Positions 57,052-64,000 of a DNA stretch of 64,000 nt are shown piece by piece. Source of the stretch: Erysipelothrix urinaevulpis. GTDB lineage: Bacteria; Bacillota_I; Bacilli_A; Erysipelotrichales; Erysipelotrichaceae. A program made the translations under genes and the position numbers. Location: positions 112,991-176,990 of the forward strand of contig NZ_WTTB01000006.1 in assembly GCF_009828835.1 (NCBI RefSeq). Reading direction: 5' to 3'. The first letter of the stretch is position 1, and each line of letters starts with the position of its first letter. The notes under the pieces are model-generated. The model ran no database searches. It was not told where the DNA came from and was given only the letters and a program-made list of their open reading frames with translations.

Positions 57052-57096
57052 GGAAAAGATTTCCGTACAGTTTGTTGACTATTGGAAATGATTTCC
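57052..57096. promoter_or_regulatory. Tandem palindromic operators, probably for RpiR regulator
   Basis: GGAAAAGATTTCC (57052-57064) and GGAAATGATTTCC (57084-57096) differ at one base. Their centres are 32 bases apart, about three helical turns. One lies upstream of the -35 box and one inside the -35/-10 spacer, a position suited to repression. Confidence 0.75.
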
Positions 57097-57103
57097 GTAT
57101 AAT
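57075..57103 (+). promoter_or_regulatory. Promoter of the sugar-acid PTS operon
   Basis: TTGACT (57075-57080) and a perfect TATAAT (57098-57103) are separated by 17 bases. This places the transcription start near 57110, downstream of the in-frame GTG at 57104. Confidence 0.85.
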
Positions 57104-57142
57104 GTGGATGTAAGCGCTACACAAACAGAAAGGGGTCATAGA

Positions 57143-58027
57143 TTGAAAGTAGGTATTATTGGATTAGGTAAAATGGGATATAACATTGGTTTGAATATGT
57201 TAAACCATAATATTGATGTTGTTGGCTATGATATTCATAGTTTGGAAGGTAAGATTGAAAAAGTTAATTCATTAGAACAATTAATTTCAGTTCTACCTAA
57301 GCCACGTATTGTTTGGCTAATGGTTCCAGCAGGGGATGTAACTAACGGAACAATCAAAAAATTATCAGTCTTGCTTGAAAATGAAGACATCGTGATTGAT
57401 GGTGGTAACTCATTCTATAAAGATTCTATTGAGAACTATAAAATCTTGAAAGAGAAAAATATTCATTTTTTTGATTGTGGTACATCTGGAGGTATTTCAG
57501 GAGCATTAAATGGTGGTAATTTTATGATTGGGGGAGATTTAGAAGCATTTCATAAAATTGAACCAATCTTCCAAGCAATAGCTCAAGAAAATGGGTATTT
57601 ATATACGGGTGAATCAGGAAGCGGTCATTATTTGAAAATGATTCATAATGGTATTGAGTATGGAATGATGCAATCTATTGGTGAGGGTTTTTCTATATTA
57701 GAGGCAGGACCTTATGATTATAAAAATGATGAAGTTGCTAAATTATGGAACAGTGGATCAGTTATCCGTTCTTGGCTAATGGAACTTGCACAACAAGCTT
57801 TTAACAAAGATGAAAAACTTAGTTCAGTAACTGGAACAATGTATTCAAGTGGTGAGGGAAAGTGGACTGTACAAGAAGCTCTAGATTTAGAAATATCGGC
57901 CCCAGTGATTACGACATCACTATTGATGAGGTATCAATCTCAAGATGATAAGGAATTTTCTGGTAAAGTCGTAGCTTCATTGCGTAATGAATTTGGCGGA
58001 CACGCCGTAGAGAAAAATACAAAGTAG
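57143..58027 (+). CDS. 6-phosphogluconate-dehydrogenase-like enzyme
   Basis: This 294-residue protein is of the short (YqeC/GndA-like, about 300) 6-phosphogluconate dehydrogenase type. It has the NAD(P) motif GLGKMG (7-12), DGGNSFYKDS, a substrate loop DCGTSGGISGA and KMIHNGIEYGMMQ with catalytic lysine and asparagine. It would oxidise and decarboxylate 6-phosphogluconate or a related sugar-acid phosphate. The start is TTG 57143, 7 bases after GAAAGGGG; a GTG at 57104 lies ahead of the expected transcription start. It leads the operon. Confidence 0.85.
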   Translation: MKVGIIGLGKMGYNIGLNMLNHNIDVVGYDIHSLEGKIEKVNSLEQLISVLPKPRIVWLMVPAGDVTNGTIKKLSVLLENEDIVIDGGNSFYKDSIENYKILKEKNIHFFDCGTSGGISGALNGGNFMIGGDLEAFHKIEPIFQAIAQENGYLYTGESGSGHYLKMIHNGIEYGMMQSIGEGFSILEAGPYDYKNDEVAKLWNSGSVIRSWLMELAQQAFNKDEKLSSVTGTMYSSGEGKWTVQEALDLEISAPVITTSLLMRYQSQDDKEFSGKVVASLRNEFGGHAVEKNTK

Positions 58028-58040
58028 GAGGAGATTTTGA

Positions 58041-58865
58041 ATGGAAATTACAGTTGCTCAAGCATTAATCATTTCAACTTGGGTTGCACTTGTTATGTCA
58101 CGATCTTTATTGGGAGGTGCAACAACAACCTTAAGATTTACACCAATGATGACTGGTCTTATAGTAGGGCTCGTCTTTGGTAGAGTTGCTGATGCTATGG
58201 TCATTACAGCAGCAATACAGTTAATTTATATGGGAGTATTTTCTCCAGGTGGACAAATGCCTTCAGAACCAGCAATTGCAGCAGCGATTGCCGTTCCAGT
58301 TGCTTTATTGGGTGATTTGGAACCTGAGGCAGCCATTAGTATTGCTGTTCCAGTTGGGCTTTTAGGGTCCTATTTATATCAATTTAGATTTTTTGTTAAT
58401 ACATTTGTAATGCAAAGATTTACAGACAGATACGCTAAAGAAGCAAATAGTAAGATGTTAACTGTTTCTATTGTTATCATTCCTATTATCGTAGCATTAG
58501 TTATCTTTATTCCATTTATGTTTGTTGCTCTATTCTATGGAGCACCAGTCATTGCAGAATTTGTTAGTTCTAATGCAGGGACAGTTCTTTTCCACATTTT
58601 ATCTGTTATTGGTGGTGGCTTAGCAGCAATTGGGATAGCTGTTACAGTTTATGTTATTGGTAAAAAGAACTATATTGCTTTTTTCTTACTGGCTTATTTC
58701 ATGGCAATTATCTTAAAACCATTAAATGTAACGATGGTTACTTATGCAATTGTTGGTTCAATTATCGCGTTTATCTATGTATTAGTTAAAAAAGAATCGT
58801 CTGAATTAGTAAGAACTTCATCAAATTCTTCATCTGATTTTGATGACGAAGACGATGATTACTAG
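58041..58865 (+). CDS. PTS mannose-family EIIC component
   Basis: This 274-residue membrane protein has about seven helices and the ManY-type features TTTLRFTPMMTGLIVGLVFG (shortened: FTPMMTGLIVG) and an IQLIYMGVFSPGGQMPSEP segment. With EIID it forms the sugar channel. The tail is unusual: serine-rich and then acidic (SDFDDEDDDY). AGGAGG lies 11 bases before the ATG. The full set EIIC-EIID-EIIB-EIIA follows in this operon. The cargo is probably a sugar acid such as gluconate, judged from the dehydrogenase upstream. Confidence 0.92.
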   Translation: MEITVAQALIISTWVALVMSRSLLGGATTTLRFTPMMTGLIVGLVFGRVADAMVITAAIQLIYMGVFSPGGQMPSEPAIAAAIAVPVALLGDLEPEAAISIAVPVGLLGSYLYQFRFFVNTFVMQRFTDRYAKEANSKMLTVSIVIIPIIVALVIFIPFMFVALFYGAPVIAEFVSSNAGTVLFHILSVIGGGLAAIGIAVTVYVIGKKNYIAFFLLAYFMAIILKPLNVTMVTYAIVGSIIAFIYVLVKKESSELVRTSSNSSSDFDDEDDDY

Positions 58866-58883
58866 GAAGAAGAGGGAAAAACA

Positions 58884-59744
58884 ATGAGTGAAATTACACA
58901 AAAAACAATAATGTTAGAACCAGAAGAAATTACAAAAAAAGATGTTGGTTTAGCATGGCTAAGATTTTACTTTGTTAATGAAATTCCACATTCATTTGAT
59001 AAGTATATTTCTCCATCGCTTATGTGGGCCCTAATGCCGATCCTGAAAAAGCTATATAAAGATAAAGAAGATTTAGCTGCTGCTTATGAACGTCATCTTT
59101 TATTTTTCAATACTCAACTCTCATGGGGTGGAGGTACAATTACAGGTATTATGGCGTCGTTGGAATCAGCACGTGCGCAAGAAATGTATCTCGATCAACC
59201 TATCACAATTGATGATGATTTAATTTATAATACTAAATCTGGATTAATGGGTGCCTTAGCAGGAATTGGTGACTCAATTGATTCAGGAACTATTCAATAC
59301 ATATTTATTGCTATTGCTCTACCATGGGCTCAGTCAGGTAGTGCGTTGGGAGCTTTATTTCCATTTTTAGCTTTTTCATTATATCAATTGTTTATTGGTT
59401 ATTACTTTGCGCAACTCGGATTCAAACTCGGAAGAACTGCTGCAACTGAAGTCGTCGGTGAACAAATGCAAAGTGTCATTGAGGGGCTATCGATACTTGG
59501 ATTATTTATGATGGGTATACTTGCTGGAAATTACGTTAAAGTCTCATCATCTCTAGCCTTTACGCTTTCAGGTAAAGAATTTGTTATTCAAGAAATTCTT
59601 GACAGTGTGTTACCAGGACTACTACCACTCTTAGTTGTAAGTGGAGTTTACTATTACTTTAGCAAGAAAGGTTTAAATGTTACAAAAGCACTGATTGGTT
59701 TAACAGTAATATTAGGTGCTCTTGCATTTATTGGAATTTTATAG
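58884..59744 (+). CDS. PTS mannose-family EIID component
   Basis: This 286-residue protein matches ManZ. It has a cytosolic N-terminus, HLLFFNTQLSWGGGTITGI, the SGLMGALAGIGDSIDSGTIQ motif and C-terminal membrane helices. It pairs with EIIC to form the translocator. Ribosome-binding site AGAGGG lies 8 bases before the ATG. It starts 18 bases after eiiC. Confidence 0.93.
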   Translation: MSEITQKTIMLEPEEITKKDVGLAWLRFYFVNEIPHSFDKYISPSLMWALMPILKKLYKDKEDLAAAYERHLLFFNTQLSWGGGTITGIMASLESARAQEMYLDQPITIDDDLIYNTKSGLMGALAGIGDSIDSGTIQYIFIAIALPWAQSGSALGALFPFLAFSLYQLFIGYYFAQLGFKLGRTAATEVVGEQMQSVIEGLSILGLFMMGILAGNYVKVSSSLAFTLSGKEFVIQEILDSVLPGLLPLLVVSGVYYYFSKKGLNVTKALIGLTVILGALAFIGIL

Positions 59745-59760
59745 AAACGAGGTTTATTAT

Positions 59761-60255
59761 ATGGGAAAAGTTGTATTGGCACGTGTAGATGCTCGATTAA
59801 TTCACGGACAAGTCATGACCAGTTTATCAAAATCTGCAGGGGCAACCGCAATATTTGTAGCAGATAATCCTACTGCTTATGATGATTTCACCAAGAATAT
59901 AATTCTTGGTGCTGGATCAAGAACCGGATTAAAAGTAAGAGTTTTAAAAGAGGATGGTGCAGTTCGTTATTGGAATGATAGACAATATGATGATTATAAT
60001 GTCATCTTATTAACGAAGAGTATTGAGGTAATGGCAGAAATTATTAAAGGTGGAGTACCAATTAAGAACTTAAACTTAGGGGGAATTCCACAAAAACCAG
60101 GACTCACTTCAATTATTAAGGAAGTATCAATTGATAAAAATCAATTAGACATCTTAGTTGACTTGAGGGATAACTACGGAGTAAACGTATACTTTCAAGC
60201 AATTCCTTCTTCAAGAAAAGTATCACTAGAAGAAGCTGAAAGGATGTTTGATTAA
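59761..60255 (+). CDS. PTS mannose-family EIIB component
   Basis: This 164-residue phosphotransfer protein has its phosphorylated histidine at H15 (VDARLIHGQV), the defining motif of mannose-family EIIB. It receives phosphate from EIIA and passes it to the sugar at the EIIC/EIID channel. ATG 59761 follows CGAGG; the longer in-frame start at 59716 lies inside eiiD. The stop codon overlaps the ribosome-binding region of eiiA. Confidence 0.93.
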   Translation: MGKVVLARVDARLIHGQVMTSLSKSAGATAIFVADNPTAYDDFTKNIILGAGSRTGLKVRVLKEDGAVRYWNDRQYDDYNVILLTKSIEVMAEIIKGGVPIKNLNLGGIPQKPGLTSIIKEVSIDKNQLDILVDLRDNYGVNVYFQAIPSSRKVSLEEAERMFD

Positions 60256-60256
60256 A

Positions 60257-60700
60257 ATGGTTGGTATTTTACTAATTAGTCATGGAGAAATGGCTCAAGG
60301 AATCAAAAGTGCATTACAACTTATCAGCGGTGATGTAGACTCGATAGAAATATCCAGTCTACATGCTGGTCAAGATTTTGAAGACTTGAAGGCTGATGTA
60401 AACAAGAAAATCAAGAAAATCAATCAAGGACAAGGTGTTTTAGTTTATGTAGATTTATTTGGAGCATCCCCTTATAATGCAGCAATGTTTGCTCACGAAG
60501 TCTTAAAGAATGAAGAAGTTGCAATTAGAGTTATTACGGGTATGAATTTACCGATGATTTTAGAGTCTACTTTAATGCGTGAATCTATGTCATTAGATGA
60601 ACTTGCTAAACTTGCGATAAAAACAGGTAAGGAAAGTATTGTTGAGGGAATTGAGTTTATGACAAACTTAGACCAAGAGGAAGAAGAGGAAGATTATTAA
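60257..60700 (+). CDS. PTS mannose-family EIIA component
   Basis: This 147-residue protein has the phosphorylated H9 in ILLISHGEMAQG, as in the EIIA(man) fold, plus YVDLFGASPYNAA and an acidic tail. It is phosphorylated by HPr. ATG 60257 lies 1 base past the eiiB stop codon, with AAAGGA inside eiiB. Its stop overlaps the ATG of the next gene by one base. Confidence 0.92.
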   Translation: MVGILLISHGEMAQGIKSALQLISGDVDSIEISSLHAGQDFEDLKADVNKKIKKINQGQGVLVYVDLFGASPYNAAMFAHEVLKNEEVAIRVITGMNLPMILESTLMRESMSLDELAKLAIKTGKESIVEGIEFMTNLDQEEEEEDY

Positions 60701-61632
60701 TGAAAAAAATTTTAGTAACACCTCGATCTTTCGGGAAATTTAACCGTTCGTCTGTAGAAAAAAAGTTAAATGATGCAGGGATTGAGATAGTATACAATCC
60801 CTACAATCGGATAATGACGAAAGAAGAAATGATAAGCACTTTAAAAGGAATGGACGGATTGATTGTTGGGGTCGATCCAGTTGATGAAGAAGTGTTGGAA
60901 GCAGCCGGTACTCTGAAAGCTATTGCAAAATATGGTGTTGGAACGGATAATATTGATTTGGATGCAAGTCGTAAATTGAATATACCAGTTTCAACAACAA
61001 AAAATGCTAACTCAAATGCAGTAGCTGATTATAGTTTTGGTATGATGGCTGCAGTTGCTCGCAATATAGTTAGAATAAATAATAGTGCTAAAAATGGAGA
61101 TTGGACGAAACAAACTGCAATTGACATTTACAAGAAAAAAATAGGTATCATTGGTTTAGGAGCCATTGGAAAAGGAATGGTTAATAGGTGTAAAGGATTT
61201 GACATGGAAATATATGCCTACGATGTATATAAAGATGAAAATTACATTAAAGAAAATAATATAAAATTTACAGCGGTCGATGAAATGTTAAAAGAATGTG
61301 ATTTCATTACACTACATATTCCCTTGACTGACGAAACAAAGCACATAATTAATGAGAACAATTTGAAAAATTGTAAGAAAAATTTAGTCATTGTTAATAC
61401 TGCACGAGGCGGATTAATTGATGAGAAAGCTCTATATGATGCCTTAAAAACAAACCGTATATATGGTGCGGCAATCGATGCTTTTGAAATAGAACCACCA
61501 AGAAACAGTCCTCTTCTTGAACTCGACAATGTTATTGTTGGTTCACATACAGCCGCAGGTTCTGAGGACGCTACCAATATGATGACTGAAATGGCGGTAG
61601 AAAATATAATTAGAGATTTAGGAGGGAAATAA
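60700..61632 (+). CDS. D-isomer 2-hydroxyacid dehydrogenase
   Basis: This 310-residue enzyme resembles phosphoglycerate dehydrogenase. It has KYGVGTDNID, an NAD-binding GIIGLGAIG, the catalytic arginine in NTARGGLID, a glutamate in AFEIEPP and a histidine in GSHTAAGS. It interconverts a 2-hydroxy acid and 2-keto acid with NAD(H). Within this operon the substrate is probably a sugar-acid derivative, not serine-pathway phosphoglycerate, but that is inference. Its ATG overlaps the eiiA stop (TAATG). No C-terminal ACT domain is present. Confidence 0.88.
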   Translation: MKKILVTPRSFGKFNRSSVEKKLNDAGIEIVYNPYNRIMTKEEMISTLKGMDGLIVGVDPVDEEVLEAAGTLKAIAKYGVGTDNIDLDASRKLNIPVSTTKNANSNAVADYSFGMMAAVARNIVRINNSAKNGDWTKQTAIDIYKKKIGIIGLGAIGKGMVNRCKGFDMEIYAYDVYKDENYIKENNIKFTAVDEMLKECDFITLHIPLTDETKHIINENNLKNCKKNLVIVNTARGGLIDEKALYDALKTNRIYGAAIDAFEIEPPRNSPLLELDNVIVGSHTAAGSEDATNMMTEMAVENIIRDLGGK

Positions 61633-61635
61633 ATA

Positions 61636-62283
61636 ATGAATAAAACTGAATTTTACACCAAATTAGAACAAGAGAAATTAGTAGCTGTCGTCAGAGGTGA
61701 AAATGAGACTGAGGTAACACAAATAGTTGATGCAATCGTAAAAGGTGGCATTAATATTATAGAAATTACATTCACCATTCCAAATGCTCAACAAATTATT
61801 CAAAATCTAGTAGAAAAATATCGTTTAAATACTGATGTTGTCATTGGGGCAGGAACTTGTCTTGATGAAATTACAGCAAGGAATGCTTTATTGGCTGGAG
61901 CAGAGTTTATTGTTAGTCCACATTTCGACAAAGATATCATTAAATTAGCTAATGTATATGCTGTTCCAATTATGCCTGGTGCAACAGATGTGAAAGATAT
62001 GGTTGATTGTTTACGCTATGGTGCCTCAGTTATTAAATTATTCCCAGGAGATACTTATGGACCATCATCTGTGAAATCGTTTAAAGGACCTTTACCACAA
62101 GCTCAGTTCATGCCCACAGGCGGTGTAAGTACATCAAATTTAAAAGAATGGTTAGAAAATGGTGTCATTGCAGTTGGAACTGGAGGAAGTCTCACAAAGG
62201 GTGCTAAAACAGGTGATTTTGCAGCCATAACAAACGAAGCTCAAAAACTTGTTAAGATCGTACGTGACTATAATCATGTCTAA
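61636..62283 (+). CDS. KDPG/KHG aldolase family protein
   Basis: This 215-residue TIM-barrel aldolase has the catalytic E43 (IIEITF) and the Schiff-base lysine K134 (VIKLFPG), both as in Eda, plus the GGVSTSN phosphate segment. It should split 2-keto-3-deoxy-6-phosphogluconate or a relative into pyruvate and glyceraldehyde 3-phosphate. It starts 3 bases after the dehydrogenase with GGAGGG upstream. No Edd-type or other dehydratase is seen in this window, so how its substrate arises is open. Confidence 0.9.
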   Translation: MNKTEFYTKLEQEKLVAVVRGENETEVTQIVDAIVKGGINIIEITFTIPNAQQIIQNLVEKYRLNTDVVIGAGTCLDEITARNALLAGAEFIVSPHFDKDIIKLANVYAVPIMPGATDVKDMVDCLRYGASVIKLFPGDTYGPSSVKSFKGPLPQAQFMPTGGVSTSNLKEWLENGVIAVGTGGSLTKGAKTGDFAAITNEAQKLVKIVRDYNHV

Positions 62284-62932
62284 ATTCAAGCTTGTAATTT
62301 TTGATATGGATGGATTATTAGTAGACTCAGAAATACATTATAGTGATGGATGGCAATATGGATTAACCAAAGAAGGCATAAATGTTTCAAAAAAAATAAC
62401 CGATTCTTGGCTAGGGCAAGGAAAACAAAAATCAATTGACTATTTAAATAACAAGATACAAAATGAGGAAATAGTTGATCGGGTTGTGCGACATCGCGAA
62501 GACTATATTTATGATATAATTGAAACAGATAAAATGAACGAACAATCCAATGCAACATCAACTTTGAAGTATTTAAAAGAAAAAGGCATTTCAATTGGTG
62601 TCGCATCGTCGACACATCGAGAGCGTGCGGAACTAATTTTGACAAAACTAGGTCTATTTGAATATGTTGATTATGCTTGTTTTGGAGATGAAGTAGAGAA
62701 TGTAAAACCTGCACCCGATATTTATAATGATGTTATTGATCACTTCAAATATAACAAAGCGGAAATTTTAGCTGTCGAAGATTCATCCACGGGTGTTCAA
62801 GCAGCAAAAGCTGCCGGATTACAAGTTATAATGATTACTGATAATGAAGAAGAAAAGAAAGACGTATTAAATAAAGAGATTAAAGTGACCATTCTAAAAG
62901 ATTTAAGTAATATCTTTAATTTCCTAACCTAG
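62276..62932 (+). CDS. HAD phosphatase, beta-phosphoglucomutase-like
   Basis: This 218-residue HAD subfamily IA protein has motif I FDMDGLLVDSE (D10, D12), motif II VASSTHRERA and motif IV GDEVENVKPAPDIYND with the following VEDSSTG. It would dephosphorylate a small sugar phosphate or isomerise one. ATG 62276 overlaps the last 8 bases of the aldolase gene. There is no strong ribosome-binding site, so translation is probably coupled. Confidence 0.88.
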   Translation: MSKFKLVIFDMDGLLVDSEIHYSDGWQYGLTKEGINVSKKITDSWLGQGKQKSIDYLNNKIQNEEIVDRVVRHREDYIYDIIETDKMNEQSNATSTLKYLKEKGISIGVASSTHRERAELILTKLGLFEYVDYACFGDEVENVKPAPDIYNDVIDHFKYNKAEILAVEDSSTGVQAAKAAGLQVIMITDNEEEKKDVLNKEIKVTILKDLSNIFNFLT

Positions 62933-62961
62933 ATTTGTTTCAGCTAAATTGGAGGAATTAT

Positions 62962-63852
62962 ATGAATTTAAAAGATAGAATTTTCAGTTATTGTATCGTT
63001 AATGGAGTCAGGTTTACAGCTAAACAGAAAAAAAAGTTCCTTTATGCTACACAAGTTGATTTCACAAGGCAAGGAAAAGCAACTAGAGTAGTTCAATCAG
63101 ATCTTAAAGTTTCGTATGCTCAAACGATTCCTCATTATAATCTATATGTTGGAGACGTAGAAAAAGCAGAATATATAATTACAACATATTATGATACTTC
63201 TACAAAACTCTTAGATAAATCAAAAGTTGAAGCATTTTCAAGAGGAAACTCAAAAAGAAATTCATTGATTCAAATAACACTAAGCATTCTTCTAACAATG
63301 TTCTTGGTTGGGACTGCTTATATCTTCATTATTCCCTCATTACTGAATAAATCAATCTTTAGTTTACAAGGTGTTTTAGTGCTAGCTTATCTCTTCTTAA
63401 GCTTATTTATAATTAAAAAGGTCTCTAAAGGATTTCCAAATCGCTACAATTTTGTAAGGAACTCATCAAGTGTTATTGCAATGATCGAAGTTGCTGAAAG
63501 ATTACAAAGTTCTAAGATTGCTTATGCAGTATTGGATGGGGGAACGGCTACTGATTATGGAATAAAAATGTTAAGAAGTATTGCTGACCAAAATGCAAAG
63601 ATTATTTATTTAGACTCAATTGCAAACGAAGGTCCAATCCATGTTTTTAGTGACTTAATAAGTTTGAAATCTAAAGTTAAGCCCAAGCCATTAGAACACG
63701 AAGCTGATATTTTAGTTACTTTTGGGGAGTTAACCAAAGGAAAAATATATATTGAAAACGCGAATACTTCAAAAGATAATCAAATTAATGAGAAAATTTT
63801 TGACAATAATATATCTAAATTAGAACAAGAAATAGAATTAATTATTGAGTAA
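62962..63852 (+). CDS. Two-helix membrane protein with M28-peptidase-like part
   Basis: This 296-residue protein has two membrane helices in the middle (about 106-128 and 134-152). The C-terminal part includes FVRNSSSVIAMIEVAERL followed by KIAYAVLDGGTATDYGIKML. The spacing resembles the N-S-S-G-V-A and F-D-G-E-E-x-G-L-x-G-S motifs of M28 metallopeptidases, but the glutamate pair is absent. It may be a catalytically dead relative. GGAGG lies 7 bases before the ATG. It closes the PTS operon; its function there is unknown. Confidence 0.55.
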   Translation: MNLKDRIFSYCIVNGVRFTAKQKKKFLYATQVDFTRQGKATRVVQSDLKVSYAQTIPHYNLYVGDVEKAEYIITTYYDTSTKLLDKSKVEAFSRGNSKRNSLIQITLSILLTMFLVGTAYIFIIPSLLNKSIFSLQGVLVLAYLFLSLFIIKKVSKGFPNRYNFVRNSSSVIAMIEVAERLQSSKIAYAVLDGGTATDYGIKMLRSIADQNAKIIYLDSIANEGPIHVFSDLISLKSKVKPKPLEHEADILVTFGELTKGKIYIENANTSKDNQINEKIFDNNISKLEQEIELIIE

Positions 63853-63875
63853 ATAATATATAATTAAGTGTTCAA

Positions 63876-64000
63876 GATAAAGTCCATATAATTGTGTAAA
63901 AGTAAAAAAAGCCATAGAGGCTCTGTTATTATGTTAGTACCCAAACAAACATAAGGAGATCTCTATGACACAAATTAATTTTACTTTAGATTCACAACAG
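63876..64000 (+). mobile_element. IS256-family element, left end
   Basis: GATAAAGTCCATATAATTGT (63876-63895) is the typical IS256-type terminal inverted repeat. AAGGAG precedes a transposase start at 63965. The element continues past the window. Bases 63868-63875 would be the target duplication. Confidence 0.85.
63965..64000 (+). CDS. IS256-family transposase, N-terminus only
   Basis: Only twelve codons (MTQINFTLDSQQ) are inside the window. They match the usual start of IS256-family mutator-type transposases. A ribosome-binding site AAGGAG lies 6 bases upstream. Confidence 0.8.
   Translation, partial: MTQINFTLDSQQ

Noticed and set aside
57104..57142. GTG 57104 as start of the 6-phosphogluconate-dehydrogenase-like gene
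   Set aside because: It lies immediately after the -10 box, ahead of the expected transcription start, while TTG 57143 has a good ribosome-binding site.

Overview
The window comes from an AT-rich, low-GC Gram-positive (Firmicutes-type) chromosome. The evidence is strong AGGAGG ribosome-binding sites, TTGACA/TATAAT promoters, short T-run terminators, a mannose-family PTS, an RpiR regulator, an Rgg-like regulator and IS3, ISL3 and IS256 family insertion sequences. Gene content looks like the Erysipelotrichaceae (Erysipelothrix or a relative), but that is an inference from style and content, not a proven identity.

Region 1 (1-18.4 kb) is mostly housekeeping: the end of a copper P-type ATPase with its chaperone copZ, a pgk-tpiA-eno glycolytic operon, a SIMPL-domain protein, a lipoprotein, tRNA-Lys, a thioredoxin-reductase-like enzyme with a HAD phosphatase, an ArsR/SmtB-type zinc sensor with its operator and a ZntA/CadA-type ATPase, a pyrophosphatase-like protein, an FMN reductase, a MATE exporter with a divergent MerR regulator, and guaB-guaA. 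The two purine genes are unusual. GuaB has no CBS domains, and GuaA has a shortened glutaminase domain without the catalytic cysteine. A minus-strand methyltransferase at 17.7-18.4 kb is preceded by a nine-codon leader peptide and mutually exclusive hairpins that look like a translational attenuator.

Region 2 (18.5-55.9 kb) is a plastic, IS-littered defence island. It begins with an FtsX/ABC transporter pair, a frameshifted ISL3 transposase and a complete 1444-bp IS3/IS150-group element. Then come a KilA-N protein, a coiled-coil TIR protein, a 1897-residue DUF4011-type SF1 helicase (Hhe-like), a type I restriction-modification operon (hsdM-hsdS-hsdR) and a two-gene RADAR-type system (RdrA ATPase plus RdrB adenosine deaminase). 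Beyond these lie a twice-frameshifted GESHY-motif gene, an IS3 remnant, a HEPN-motif protein bracketed by inverted IS ends, a GIY-YIG protein, a YeeR-like membrane protein with a possible nuclease motif, and an Rgg-like regulator with an ABC exporter.

Region 3 (56.0-64.0 kb) is a sugar-acid type PTS operon. A divergent RpiR regulator and a pair of matching palindromes sit at a near-consensus promoter. The operon reads 6-phosphogluconate-dehydrogenase-like enzyme, EIIC, EIID, EIIB, EIIA, 2-hydroxyacid dehydrogenase, KDPG aldolase, HAD phosphatase and an M28-peptidase-like membrane protein. The window ends inside an IS256-family element.
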